Assembly: GCF_015680405.1 (NCBI RefSeq)
Contig: NZ_JADLJS010000025.1
Span: 16,005-80,004, forward strand
Source: Pseudomonas pudica
GTDB lineage: Bacteria; Pseudomonadota; Gammaproteobacteria; Pseudomonadales; Pseudomonadaceae
Direction: 5' to 3'
DNA: 64,000 nucleotides
Shown: piece after piece, positions 40,111 through 49,400 of the stretch
Position numbering within the stretch: position 1 is the stretch's first letter
Layout of the letters: each line of letters starts with the position of its first letter
Translations under genes and position numbers: made by a program
Notes under the pieces: model-generated
Told to the model about the DNA's origin: nothing
Databases searched by the model: none
The model's input: the letters and a program-made list of their open reading frames with translations, nothing else

Positions 40111-40587
40111 ATGAGCAATCCCAACAAAGACGTTATCGACGTGCTCAACGACCTGATCGAGTACAGCAAGGATGGCGAGAAAGGCTTCAAGGCCTCGGCC
40201 GATGATGTGAAGAACCCAGAACTTAAAGCGTTCTTCGTTCAACGTGCCGGTGAGTGTGCCAATGCGGCTGGCGAACTGCAGAGCGAGGTGCGTCGCCTGG
40301 GTGGTGACCCGGAAACCTCTACCAGCATCAGCGGTGACCTGCATCGGGGTTGGGTCAACCTCAAGGCGATGGTCACCGGCAAGGATGAGGAAGCGGTGCT
40401 GAACGAGGTGGAGCGGGGCGAAGACCATGCCCTGAAGGCCTATAAGGAAGCCCGCGAAAAACTGGTGAAGTTGGGCCGCACCGCCAGCGACCAGACCTAC
40501 AACCTGGTGGAAAAACAGTTGCAAGGTGTGCAGCGCAACCATGACCAGGTCAGGGCCTTGCGCAACGCCGCACGCGCTCGTAGCTAG
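40111..40587 (+). CDS. PA2169-type four-helix-bundle protein (DUF2383)
   Basis: A 158-residue, highly charged helical protein, with the conserved opening DVIDVLNDLIEYSKDGEKGF and the ferritin-like repeat of KAFFVQRAGECANAAGELQ and RGEDHALKAYKEA. This is the PA2169 family of DUF2383, a ferritin-like four-helix bundle of unknown role, sometimes stress-linked. AAGGAG lies eight bases before ATG 40111. A sigma-54 promoter is directly upstream. Its TAG stop overlaps the convergent diguanylate cyclase stop (CTAG). Metal-binding carboxylates are plausible but not identified with certainty. Confidence 0.85.
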   Translation: MSNPNKDVIDVLNDLIEYSKDGEKGFKASADDVKNPELKAFFVQRAGECANAAGELQSEVRRLGGDPETSTSISGDLHRGWVNLKAMVTGKDEEAVLNEVERGEDHALKAYKEAREKLVKLGRTASDQTYNLVEKQLQGVQRNHDQVRALRNAARARS

Positions 40588-42074
40588 TCGGCAGGCCCCT
40601 CTACCCGGTTGCGGCCCTTGGCCTTGGCCCGGTAGAGCGCTTCGTCCGCAGCACCCAGCACTCTCGCCAGATCGTGCTGGGTGCCTGACAGGCCGATGCC
40701 GATGCTCACCGTTACCGAGTGGGCATCATCGGCAAACGGCGCCAGGGCCTCGACACTGGTACGAATGCGCTCGGCCAGCAACTGCGCACCTGCCAAATCG
40801 GTTTCCGGCAGCACCACTTGAAATTCCTCCCCACCGTAACGCGCAGCCAGATCGGCCGGGCGGCGTATGCACGCCTCGATGGTCTTTGCCACCTCGCGCA
40901 GGGCATGGTCGCCACCGGCATGGCCATGACGCTGGTTGAACGCCTTGAAATGGTCCACATCCACCATCAGCACCGCCAGCGGCTTGCGGTTGCGCTGGGC
41001 ACGTGCCCATTCCTGGCGCAGTACCTGATCCAGGTGACGGCGGTTGGCCAGGCCGGTCAGGCTGTCGGTGGCGGCCAGGGTCGCCAGGCCCTGTTCGGCT
41101 TCGTGGCGGCGGCGTAGTTCGCGGCCCAGCAGCAGGGTCAGCCAGAGGATGCCCACACACAATACACCGGTGGCGACGCTGACCAGGGTTGCAGTGCGGC
41201 GCCAGGATTCGAACACGTCTTCGGCCGAATGCACGACCAGTACGATCAGCGGCAACTGCGCGACCCGGGCGAAGGTGTACATGCGCGGTTTGCCGTTGCG
41301 GCTGGAGCGGGCGGTGAAGCTGCCGCTCTGCTCGCTGAGAATGCGTTTGAAATTGGGCCGCTCGGCATAGTTGCTGCCAATCCGCGGGTCTTGTGCGCGG
41401 CTGGGCTGGCGAGCCAGCAGTTGGCCGTCAGTGTTGAGCAGGTTGATGCTGCTGTCTTCTCCAATGTCCAGGCGCTGAAACAGCTCACTGAAGTACGACA
41501 GGCGCAGTGCACCCGCTGCCAGGCCGGTGAACTCGCCATTGGCGCCGGAGATACGCCGGCTGAAACTGATGCACCAGCCCAGGTCGCCGAGCCCGGCCTT
41601 GAACGGCGGGCCCACCAGCAGGCCGAGGTTGGCATTGTGCAGGTGCGCCTGGAATATCCCTGTGTCGCTGAAGTTGGCCTTGCGTGGCACGCTGCTGGTG
41701 GAATCGCCCACCACATTGCCTTGCTTGTCCAGCCACAGCACCTCACCGCGCTTGCGGTCGACGAAGGCTTCATTGAACAGCAGGCGTTGGCGAACCGGGC
41801 CGGGGATTTCCGGCAATTCCTTGCGCCCGACCGCCCAGATCAGGCCCTGCAGCGACTGGTCGTAGAGTTCGACGTTGCGCAGGATGTCGCTTTCGATCAG
41901 CTGGACGATATTGTTGGACGAGCGAATTGCCGACAGCTCGACATTGTCGCGCTCGCGCGCCAGCAGATAACTGACGATGGCCACGATGGCGAGCACGGCA
42001 AGGCAACTGCCCAGGTTGAGGATCAGCTCGGGGTGCGACCTGTAGAGTGCGAAACGCGGTAATCGGGTGGTCAT
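40584..42074 (-). CDS. Membrane diguanylate cyclase with periplasmic Cache sensor
   Basis: A 496-residue protein. A transmembrane helix (about 20-40) and a second one (about 290-312) bracket a periplasmic dCache-like sensor domain (LIWAVGRKELPEIPGPVRQR, VVGDSTSSVPRKANFSDTG). The C-terminal GGDEF domain begins near 335 (ATDSLTGLANRRHLD) and its active loop is GGEEF, the catalytically competent variant, so it should make cyclic-di-GMP. An RxxD inhibitory site is not obvious upstream of GGEEF. A perfect palindrome lies 60 bases upstream of its start. Confidence 0.9.
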   Translation of the reverse strand: MTTRLPRFALYRSHPELILNLGSCLAVLAIVAIVSYLLARERDNVELSAIRSSNNIVQLIESDILRNVELYDQSLQGLIWAVGRKELPEIPGPVRQRLLFNEAFVDRKRGEVLWLDKQGNVVGDSTSSVPRKANFSDTGIFQAHLHNANLGLLVGPPFKAGLGDLGWCISFSRRISGANGEFTGLAAGALRLSYFSELFQRLDIGEDSSINLLNTDGQLLARQPSRAQDPRIGSNYAERPNFKRILSEQSGSFTARSSRNGKPRMYTFARVAQLPLIVLVVHSAEDVFESWRRTATLVSVATGVLCVGILWLTLLLGRELRRRHEAEQGLATLAATDSLTGLANRRHLDQVLRQEWARAQRNRKPLAVLMVDVDHFKAFNQRHGHAGGDHALREVAKTIEACIRRPADLAARYGGEEFQVVLPETDLAGAQLLAERIRTSVEALAPFADDAHSVTVSIGIGLSGTQHDLARVLGAADEALYRAKAKGRNRVEGPAD

Positions 42075-42133
42075 GCTCGCTACTGCGTGGGCAGGGCCAT
42101 TCGCGGCGGCGACATTCTAGGGAAGCGGGGATT

Positions 42134-42154
42134 GTCGGACAAGATTTGTCCGAC
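42134..42154. promoter_or_regulatory. Perfect 9+3+9 palindrome upstream of the diguanylate cyclase
   Basis: GTCGGACAA and TTGTCCGAC are separated by GAT, 60-80 bases upstream of the cyclase start codon. It is not part of the neighbouring REP. Symmetry and place suit an operator; the regulator is unknown. Confidence 0.5.
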
Positions 42155-42163
42155 GGAATCACG

Positions 42164-42287
42164 CCGGGGCTGCTGCGCAGCCCATCGCTGGCAAGCCAGC
42201 TCCCACAATTACCGCACAAGGCTTGAGGTCTATGCGGGCGATGTGGGAGCTGGCTTGCCGGCGAAACGAGGGCGAAGCCCTCGCATC
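42164..42287. repeat. REP-like pair, GCTGGCTTGCC variant
   Basis: GCTGGCAAGCCAGCTCCCAC and GTGGGAGCTGGCTTGCCGGC are inverted, with additional GGGCTGCTGCGCAGCCC. It lies between the cyclase promoter and the 3' end of the porin gene. Confidence 0.8.
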
Positions 42288-42297
42288 CGGTCCTGGA

Positions 42298-43632
42298 TCA
42301 GAACACGTTCAACGGGTAATCCATGATCACGCGCAGTTCATCGTTGTCGCTGTTGCTGTCGATCGATGCATAGCCCTGGCTGCCACGGTGGGTGGCATAG
42401 CGCACCAGCACCGACAGGTCCTTCAGATCACCCTCCTGGAACACATACTTCACGTCCAGGTCGCGCTCCCAGTGCATGGCATTCTTGCCATCGGCACGGT
42501 AGTAGTCGTAGTGGGTGGTTTCCTGGACGGCCTTGGTCAGGTCGGCCTCACCGCGCGAGTACGACAGCACCGTGGTCAGGCCAGGGATGCCCACGCCAGC
42601 GAAGTCATAGTTGTACTGCAGCTTCCACGAGCGCTCGTTCGGAGCGTTGAAGTCCGAGTACATGCGCGAGTTGTCCAGGTAGATGCTGTCGCCCAGGTTG
42701 ATGTAATCGAACGGCGTGTTGCCATTGACCCGCTGGTAGGCGGCGGTGACGCTGTGGAACCCGGCGTTGACGGTGAAATGCACGCTGTAGGTGTTGTTGT
42801 CGATCTTGCCCAGCAAGGCCTGGCCGGTGTCCTGGGTGTGGTAGAAGTGCACGCCCGGGTTCAGGCTTACCAGGTCGTTGACCGCATAGGTGTAGTCGAA
42901 ATCGGCGTAGTACTGGTTCCAGATGTCCTTCAGCTCGGCCGCATACAGGTTGGCGGTGATGTCAGGGGTACCGCTCCACGACGCGCCGGCCCAGTTCAGG
43001 TGCTTGCTCTTGTCATGCTCGCCCAGCGAACCGTAATAAGTGTCGATGCGGCGGTGGCCACTCTGGTTGTACGGCTTGGTGAAGCTCACCTGGCCGCCTT
43101 CGAGCAGCAGGCCGTCGATGCTGGTGTTGGTCAGGCTTACACCACGGAAGGTCTGCGGCAGCATGCGGGTTTCGCCGCCAGCGATCACTGGGTTGGTGAG
43201 GAACAGGTCACCGGCTTTGAGCTCGGTGTCGAACGCCTTGAGCTTGACTGCGGCACCGGCGGTGGAGAACGAGTGCGGGGCAGCACCCAGTTCGTCTTCG
43301 TTCTTTTGGTGAGTAGGCAGGATGCTGGTGCCAGCATGGCCGCCGCCACCGTCGAGCTTCAGGCCCAGCATGGCGTGGGCGTCCAGGCCAAAGCCGACCA
43401 CACCTGGGGTGTAGCCCGACTCGAAGCGTGCAACCGCGCCCTGGCCCCACTCGCGGGTGTCGCGCACGCCGGCGTTGTGGTTGTCGCGGTTGAAGTAGGC
43501 ATTACGGAAATGCAGGTTGAAGGACGAGCCTTCGATGAAGCCATCAGCCTTGTCTTCATCTGCCTGGGCGGCGAAAGGGATCGTTGCAGTCAACGCAATG
43601 AACAGCGGGGTAAAACGAAACGCGGAAGGCAC
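42298..43632 (-). CDS. OprD-family outer-membrane porin
   Basis: A 444-residue porin with a signal peptide (cleavage near AQA-DED at 24) and OprD-family text: DGFIEGSSFNLHFRNAYFNR, REWGQGAVARFESG, GVVGFGLDAHAMLGLKLDGG, and a C-terminal Phe. OprD/OccD/OccK channels import small carboxylates or amino acids. The start is GTG at 43632 with AAGGAG nine bases upstream. The 5' leader has TATAAA near 43690 (minus) and an A-rich tract (AAAAATAAAAAC) that fits the Hfq/Crc motif. Substrate cannot be inferred. Confidence 0.9.
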   Translation of the reverse strand: MPSAFRFTPLFIALTATIPFAAQADEDKADGFIEGSSFNLHFRNAYFNRDNHNAGVRDTREWGQGAVARFESGYTPGVVGFGLDAHAMLGLKLDGGGGHAGTSILPTHQKNEDELGAAPHSFSTAGAAVKLKAFDTELKAGDLFLTNPVIAGGETRMLPQTFRGVSLTNTSIDGLLLEGGQVSFTKPYNQSGHRRIDTYYGSLGEHDKSKHLNWAGASWSGTPDITANLYAAELKDIWNQYYADFDYTYAVNDLVSLNPGVHFYHTQDTGQALLGKIDNNTYSVHFTVNAGFHSVTAAYQRVNGNTPFDYINLGDSIYLDNSRMYSDFNAPNERSWKLQYNYDFAGVGIPGLTTVLSYSRGEADLTKAVQETTHYDYYRADGKNAMHWERDLDVKYVFQEGDLKDLSVLVRYATHRGSQGYASIDSNSDNDELRVIMDYPLNVF

Positions 43633-43734
43633 CGTTACTAGCTCCTTGGGTCTGGCGGTGGGGCAGTTTTTATTTTTGAATGTGCGTCTTTTTTATAGGT
43701 GGACGTTACAGCTTGGCTGATAGTTGAAGCACAT

Positions 43735-43763
43735 AAAAAAAGCCGCTGATCGGCAGCGGCTTT
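43735..43763 (-). terminator. Terminator of the small exported protein gene
   Basis: On the minus strand AAAGCCGCTG and CAGCGGCTTT form a 10-bp stem with a 5-base loop, followed by TTTTTTT. It separates the small gene from the oprD promoter. Confidence 0.85.
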
Positions 43764-43837
43764 AAAAGGCTAACATATCGGCACCGGTGGTGCCCATGGC
43801 GTAGCCAAGGGAAAACGGGAGCAGCGAGAGCGCTTTA

Positions 43838-44062
43838 TCAGCTGTCGGCATTGGCATCGACAGAGATCTTGGAAGCTGTCTGGTTTGCGTCTTTCGCGGT
43901 GTCTGCCTGTTGCGCGGCTACGGTTTCGCGGGCCTCTTGGTGGACCGCGGCGAACTCGGCATTACGGGTGACGAAAGCCTTGGATTCTTCAGCCATGGCC
44001 AGGGGCGACAACAACAGGGAAGACAGGACGAAAACGCTGGCAATACCCATACTGTTGGACAT
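43838..44062 (-). CDS. Small exported protein of unknown function
   Basis: A 74-residue protein with a clear Sec signal peptide (SVFVLSSLLLSPLAMA, cleavage near residue 24) and a mature part of about 50 residues rich in Ala, Asp, Gln and Thr (EARETVAAQQADTAKDANQT), without cysteines or membrane segments. The mature chain is probably helical. AAGGTAG lies upstream of ATG 44062, and it has its own terminator, which argues for a real gene. I do not recognise the family. Confidence 0.7.
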   Translation of the reverse strand: MSNSMGIASVFVLSSLLLSPLAMAEESKAFVTRNAEFAAVHQEARETVAAQQADTAKDANQTASKISVDANADS

Positions 44063-44244
44063 TTGAAACTACCTTCTTGCGGTGCAAGTGCTAATGAGGA
44101 CGGGGGTAAAGTTAGTCCTTTCAATGCACTTGAAACAGAGCGAAGCGCGATAAGCACTGTTGCGTAAAAGGTAACTATCGCAGGAAAAGCAATTGGACTT
44201 TCGCCGCAAACCTGCATGCTAGAGGGCCTACGCGGTCTTTACTT

Positions 44245-44361
44245 TTGTGGGAGCGGCCTTGTGTCGCGAAAGGGGCGCGAAGCGGCCCCAGGTTCTGTGC
44301 CATGGCAGCATTTGTCGGGGCTGCTGCGCAGCCCTTTAGCGACACAAGGCCGCTCCCACAT
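44245..44361. repeat. REP-like pair, GTGTCGCGA class
   Basis: TGTGGGAGCGGCCTTGTGTC and GACACAAGGCCGCTCCCACA are inverted, enclosing GGGGCGCGAAGCGGCCCC and GGGGCTGCTGCGCAGCCC. Confidence 0.85.
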
Positions 44362-44377
44362 CGACCGCGACCTCCTG

Positions 44378-45766
44378 TCAGGCATGGGTGGGTAGCCTGA
44401 TACCAAAGGTATTGGCCCCAGCGGCACTACGCACGAACACTTCCCCACCATGCATCAGCGCAATCGCCTTGACGATCGCCAACCCCAAACCATGGTTACC
44501 GCCGCCACTGTTGCTACGTGCCGCATCCACCCGGTAGAAGCGTTCGAACAGCAACGGTAGATGCTCATCGTCGATTGCCGGCCCCGGGTTGCTCACGGCG
44601 ATGCTGACCTGCTCCGGCCCGGCATCGATCTGCACCTTGATCACCTGGTGCGGTGCGGTGTGTTGCACGGCGTTGTTCAGCAGGTTGATCAGCGCCCGGC
44701 GCAGTTGGGCCTTTTCGATGGGCGCCTGGGCATCGCCGCTCACGCTCACGCCGACCTGCGCGTCTTCGAGAATGTAGTCCAGGTAATCGAGGGTGGTCGC
44801 CACTTCCTCGGCCAGCGAGGCTTGGGTCAGGGCCGTGGCCTTGCTGCCTTGGTCGGCACTGGCCAGGAACAACATGTCGTTGATGATGCTGCGCAGGCGC
44901 TCCAGCTCCTCAAGGTTCGATTGCAGCACTTCGAAGTAGTGCTCGGCGCTGCGTCCGCGTGTCAGCGCCACCTGGGTCTGGCCGATCAGGTTGGTCAGCG
45001 GTGAGCGCAATTCGTGGGCGACGTCGGCGTTGAAGGCTTCGAGCCGTGTATAGGCTTGGCTGACTCGGTCCAGTGCGGCATTGAAGGCGCTGGCGAATTG
45101 GGCCAGCTCCGGTGCCAGGCTCTCAGTCTGCAGGCGCCCGTCCAGGCGCGGTGGCGCCAGCGCCTGGGCCTCAACGGACAAAGCCAGCAGCGGGCGCAGG
45201 CCGATGCGCGCCACCCAGTAGCCCAGCAGCGAGGCCAGCAGCACGCCGAGCACCGCCAGCCCGACAATCGCTACCAGCAGGCTGTGCTGGGCCTGCCAGA
45301 AAGTTTCGGTGTCTATGCCGATCAGAAAGCGCAGCGGCGGCCGCTCGCCCAGGGCCGGCAATTCGCTGACCAGCACCTTGTAAGGGTAGGGCCGGTCGGG
45401 CAGGCGCAGGTCGCGCATGCCCTGCGCACCTTCGGCGAAGGCGCGGACCAGCTCGCTGGGGTGCCCGTATTCGTAGGCCGGGTTGCTGCTGACCACCCAG
45501 AAGCGAATACGCTTGTCCTCTTCACTGAGCAGATTGAGCTTGTTGTTGATCTTGACCCAGTGCTCCGGTGTGCCGAAGCGGTTGAGGGTGGACTCGAGCA
45601 CGCTGAAGCGCGCATCCAGCTCGGCCTGCGGCAACAGGTCGAGGCTGCGGTCGACCTGGCGGTACAGCGCCGAACCGATCAGCAGGAACACGCCCAGCGC
45701 AACCAGGATGAACAGCGCCGACAGGCGCAGTGCGATGGAATTACCCCGCACGGTTTTCCAGGACAT
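44378..45766 (-). CDS. Heavy-metal-type sensor histidine kinase (CopS/IrlS-like)
   Basis: A 462-residue membrane kinase: transmembrane helix about 14-35, periplasmic sensor to about 170, second helix (LLVAIVGLAVLGVLLASLLG), HAMP, then H box FNADVAHELRSPLTNLIGQ, N box LINLLNNAVQHTAP, and G boxes including NHGLGLAIVKAIALMHGG. The sequence pattern is that of CusS/CopS/IrlS. The ATG lies 26 bases inside the response regulator gene. It is the last gene of the MFP-RND-regulator-kinase operon. The inducing signal may be a metal but could differ since the partner pump is of the drug-efflux class. Confidence 0.87.
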   Translation of the reverse strand: MSWKTVRGNSIALRLSALFILVALGVFLLIGSALYRQVDRSLDLLPQAELDARFSVLESTLNRFGTPEHWVKINNKLNLLSEEDKRIRFWVVSSNPAYEYGHPSELVRAFAEGAQGMRDLRLPDRPYPYKVLVSELPALGERPPLRFLIGIDTETFWQAQHSLLVAIVGLAVLGVLLASLLGYWVARIGLRPLLALSVEAQALAPPRLDGRLQTESLAPELAQFASAFNAALDRVSQAYTRLEAFNADVAHELRSPLTNLIGQTQVALTRGRSAEHYFEVLQSNLEELERLRSIINDMLFLASADQGSKATALTQASLAEEVATTLDYLDYILEDAQVGVSVSGDAQAPIEKAQLRRALINLLNNAVQHTAPHQVIKVQIDAGPEQVSIAVSNPGPAIDDEHLPLLFERFYRVDAARSNSGGGNHGLGLAIVKAIALMHGGEVFVRSAAGANTFGIRLPTHA

Positions 45767-46415
45767 AGCCCATGCCTCGGATGGTGTGCAGCAACTTGTT
45801 GTCGAAAGGCCCGTCGAGCTTGGCGCGCAGGCGCTTGATCGCCACTTCGACGACGTTGGCATCGCTGTCGAAATTGATGTCCCAGACCAGCTCGGCAATC
45901 GCCGTCTTCGACAGGATTTCACCTTGCCTGCGGGCCAGCACGCTGAGCAGCGAGAACTCCTTGGCCGTCAGCTCCAGGCGCTGGCCGGCGCGTGTGGCCT
46001 TGCGCGCCATCAGGTCTACCCACAGGTCACCTACCTGCACCTGCAGTGGTTCATGGTTGCTGCTACGGCGGGTCAGGGCTTGCAGGCGGGCGACCAGTTC
46101 GAGGAAGGAAAACGGCTTGCCCAGATAGTCGTCGGCACCCTCGCGCAGGCCATGGATACGGTCTTCGACCCGTTCACGGGCGGTCAGCATGATTACCGGT
46201 GTCTGCTTGCGCGCGCGCAGGGCGCGCAGCACGCCATAACCGTCCAGGCCTGGCAGCATCACATCCAGCACGATCACCGCGTAGTCACCTTCCAGGGCCA
46301 GGTGAAGGCCGTCGATGCCGTCCCGCGCAAGGTCGACGGTAAACCCCTGCTCGCTGAGGCCGCGATGCAGGTAGTCGGCCGTTTTTTCTTCGTCTTCGAT
46401 GATCAGCACACGCAT
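45741..46415 (-). CDS. Heavy-metal-type response regulator (CopR/IrlR-like, OmpR family)
   Basis: A 224-residue OmpR-family regulator. The receiver domain has Glu7/Asp8, phospho-acceptor Asp51 (VIVLDVMLPG), Thr79 and Lys101 (GKPF). The winged helix includes LTAKEFSLLSVLARRQGEI, VVEVAIKRLRAKLD and HTIRGMGYVLE. It follows the RND pump gene by nine bases and overlaps the kinase gene. It probably activates its own operon. Confidence 0.92.
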   Translation of the reverse strand: MRVLIIEDEEKTADYLHRGLSEQGFTVDLARDGIDGLHLALEGDYAVIVLDVMLPGLDGYGVLRALRARKQTPVIMLTARERVEDRIHGLREGADDYLGKPFSFLELVARLQALTRRSSNHEPLQVQVGDLWVDLMARKATRAGQRLELTAKEFSLLSVLARRQGEILSKTAIAELVWDINFDSDANVVEVAIKRLRAKLDGPFDNKLLHTIRGMGYVLENRAG

Positions 46416-46424
46416 GGTCTTGTC

Positions 46425-49400
46425 CTAACTGGCACTGGGCGCCGCCGCACGGGCGGCCCGGCGGCGGTGGAACAGGCGCTCCAGGGCCAAGTATATGACC
46501 GGGGTGGTGAACAGCGTCAGCGCCTGGCTCACCAGCAGGCCGCCAACCACGGCGATGCCCAGTGGCTGGCGCAGTTCGGCGCCGGTGCCGAAGCCGAACA
46601 TCAGCGGAACCGCGCCGAGCAAGGCGGCCAGGGTGGTCATGATGATCGGCCGGAAGCGCGTCGGGCAGGCCTGGTGGATCGCCTGCTCCGGGGTCAAGCC
46701 CTGGCGGCGTTGGGCTTCGAGGGCGAAGTCGATCAGCAGGATGCCGTTTTTCTTGACGATGCCGATCAGCAGCACCACGCCGATCAGCCCCATGATGCTG
46801 AAGTCCTGGCCCATGGCCCACAACAGGATCAGTGCGCCGAGGCCGGCCGAGGGCAGGGTGGAGATGATCGTCAGCGGGTGGACGAAGCTTTCGTACAGCA
46901 CGCCGAGGATGATGTACACCGCCACCAGCGCTGCCAGGATCAGCCACGGCTGGCTCGACAGCGAGCTCTGGAAGGCCTGGGCCGCGCCCTGGAAGTTGCC
47001 GCTGATGGAGTCGGGCATGCCCAGTTCGCGCTGGGTGCGCTCGAGGATGGTCACGGCATCGCCCAAGGCCACGCCCGGGGCCAGGTTGAACGACAGGTTG
47101 GCCGCCGGGAACAGCCCGTCGTGGCTGATCGACAGCGGCCCGGTGCTGGGCGGTGCCACGTGGGCCACTGCCGACAGCGGCACCATCTCGTTGGTCAGCG
47201 GCGAGCGCAGGTAGAAGTAGTTGAGGCTTTCGGCCTTGCCGCGCTGGCGGGCATCCAGTTCGAGGATCACCTTGTACTGGTTGGTCTCGGTCTGGAATTC
47301 ACTGATCTGCCGCTGGCCGAAGGCGTCGTACAACGCCTGGTCGACGTCGGTGGTGGTCAGGCCGAAACGTGCCGCGGCCTGGCGGTCGATATCGATGCGG
47401 GTGACGCTGGCACCCAATTGCAGGTCATTGGACAGGTCGCGAAACGCCGGGTTTTCCCGCAGGCGCTCGGTCAGGCGCTGGGTCCACAGGTTCAGTGCCA
47501 TGCCGTCGTTGCTCTTGAGCACATACTGGTACTGGGTGCGCGACGGGCCGGAGCTTAGGTTGATGTCCTGGCCGGCACGCATGTACAGGACAATGCCCGG
47601 TACCTGGGCCAGCTTGGGCCGCAGCCGGTCGATCAGTTCGCTGGCCGATACATCGCGTTCGCCACGCGGCTTCAGGGCGATCCAGAAGCGGCCGTTGGCG
47701 ATGGTCTGGTTGCTGCCGGTGACGCCCACCGAGTGGGAGAACGCGCGCACCGCCGGGTCGGCCTCGATGATTTTGGCCAGCGCCTGGTGCTTCTCGATCA
47801 TCGACGGGTACGACACATCCGCCGCCGCCTCGCTGGTGCCGAGGATGAAGCCGGTGTCCTGCAGCGGGAAAAAGCCTTTTGGGATACCCACGTAACCGGC
47901 CACCGCCAGGGCCAGGGTCAGGCCGAACACGCCGAGGGTCAGGCGCTGGTGGGCGAGGGCGTGGTCCAGGCCCTTTTCGTACCACCCGACCAGCCGCTCC
48001 CCAAAGCCACCCTTGTGCTCTCCGGGCGGGCGACGCATGAACAGTGCGCACAGGGTTGGCGCCAGGGTCAGCGAAACCACCACCGAAATCAGGATGGTGG
48101 CGGTGGCGGTAAGGGCGAACTCCTTGAACAGCCGGCCGACCACGCCGCCCATGAACAGCAGGGGGATGAACGCGGCGATCAGCGAAAAACTGATCGACAC
48201 CACGGTGAAGCCGATTTCCCCGGCGCCCTTGAGCGCCGCTGTGCGGCTGTCGTCGCCGGCCTCCAGGTGGCGGTGGATGTTCTCCACCACGACGATGGCA
48301 TCGTCGACCACGAAGCCCACCGAGATGACGATGGCTACCAGCGTCAGGTTGTTCAGGCTGAAGCCGAAGATGTACATCAGCGCGCAACTGGCGATCAGCG
48401 ATACGCCGAGCACGCTGGACACCACCAGGGTCGCAGACCACTGGCGCAGGAACAGCGCCATTACCCCGATCACCAGGGCCACGGCGATCATCAGGGTCAG
48501 CTCCACTTCATGCAGCGAGGCGCGGATGGTCTGGGTTCGGTCCTGCAGCACTGACACTTCGACCGAGGCCGGCAGCATCTCCTGCAGTTTGGGCAGGGCA
48601 GCCAGAACCCGGTCCACGGTATCGACGATGTTGGCGCCAGGCTGGCGGAAAATCACCAGGTTCAGCCCGGGTTGGTCGCCGGACCAGGCTTTGACGTAGG
48701 CGTTCTCGGCGCCATTGATCACCTTGGCCACGTCCTTCAGATGCACCGGTGCACCGTCACGGTAGGAGACGATCAGCTGGGCGTAGTCGTCGGGGTGGAA
48801 CAACTGGTCGTTGGCGGCGATGGTCGACACGCTGTGTTCGCCGTACAGCGCGCCCTTGGCCAGGTTCAGGCTGGTCTGTTGGATGGCTTGGCGCAGGTCG
48901 GCCAGGGTCAGGCCGATGGCGGCCAGTTTCTCGGGTTGCGCCTGCACGCGGATCGCCGGGCGTTGTTGCCCGGTGATGTTGATCAGGCCGACCCCGTCAA
49001 TCTGGCTCAGTTGGCGCGCGAGCAGGGTTTCTGCGTAGTCGCTGAGGTCGTTGCCAGGCATCTGGCTGGAGCTGACCGTCAGCACCAGTACCGGGCTGTC
49101 GGCCGGGTTGACCTTGCGCCAGGTCGGCGGGTTGGGCAGGTCTTGCGGCAGGCGCGCAGTGGCGGTGTTGATGGCCGCCTGCACTTCCTGGGCGGCGGTG
49201 TCGATGTTCTTGTCGAGCGTGAACTGCAGGATCAGGTTGGTTGAGCCCAGTGCGCTGCTGCTGGTCATCTGGGTCATGCCGGGGATGGCGCTGAACTGCA
49301 CTTCCAGCGGCGTGGCCACCGACGAGGCCATGGTTTCCGGGCTGGCGCCTGGCAGCTGGGCGGTGACCTGGATGGTCGGGAAGTCGGCTTCCGGCAGCGG

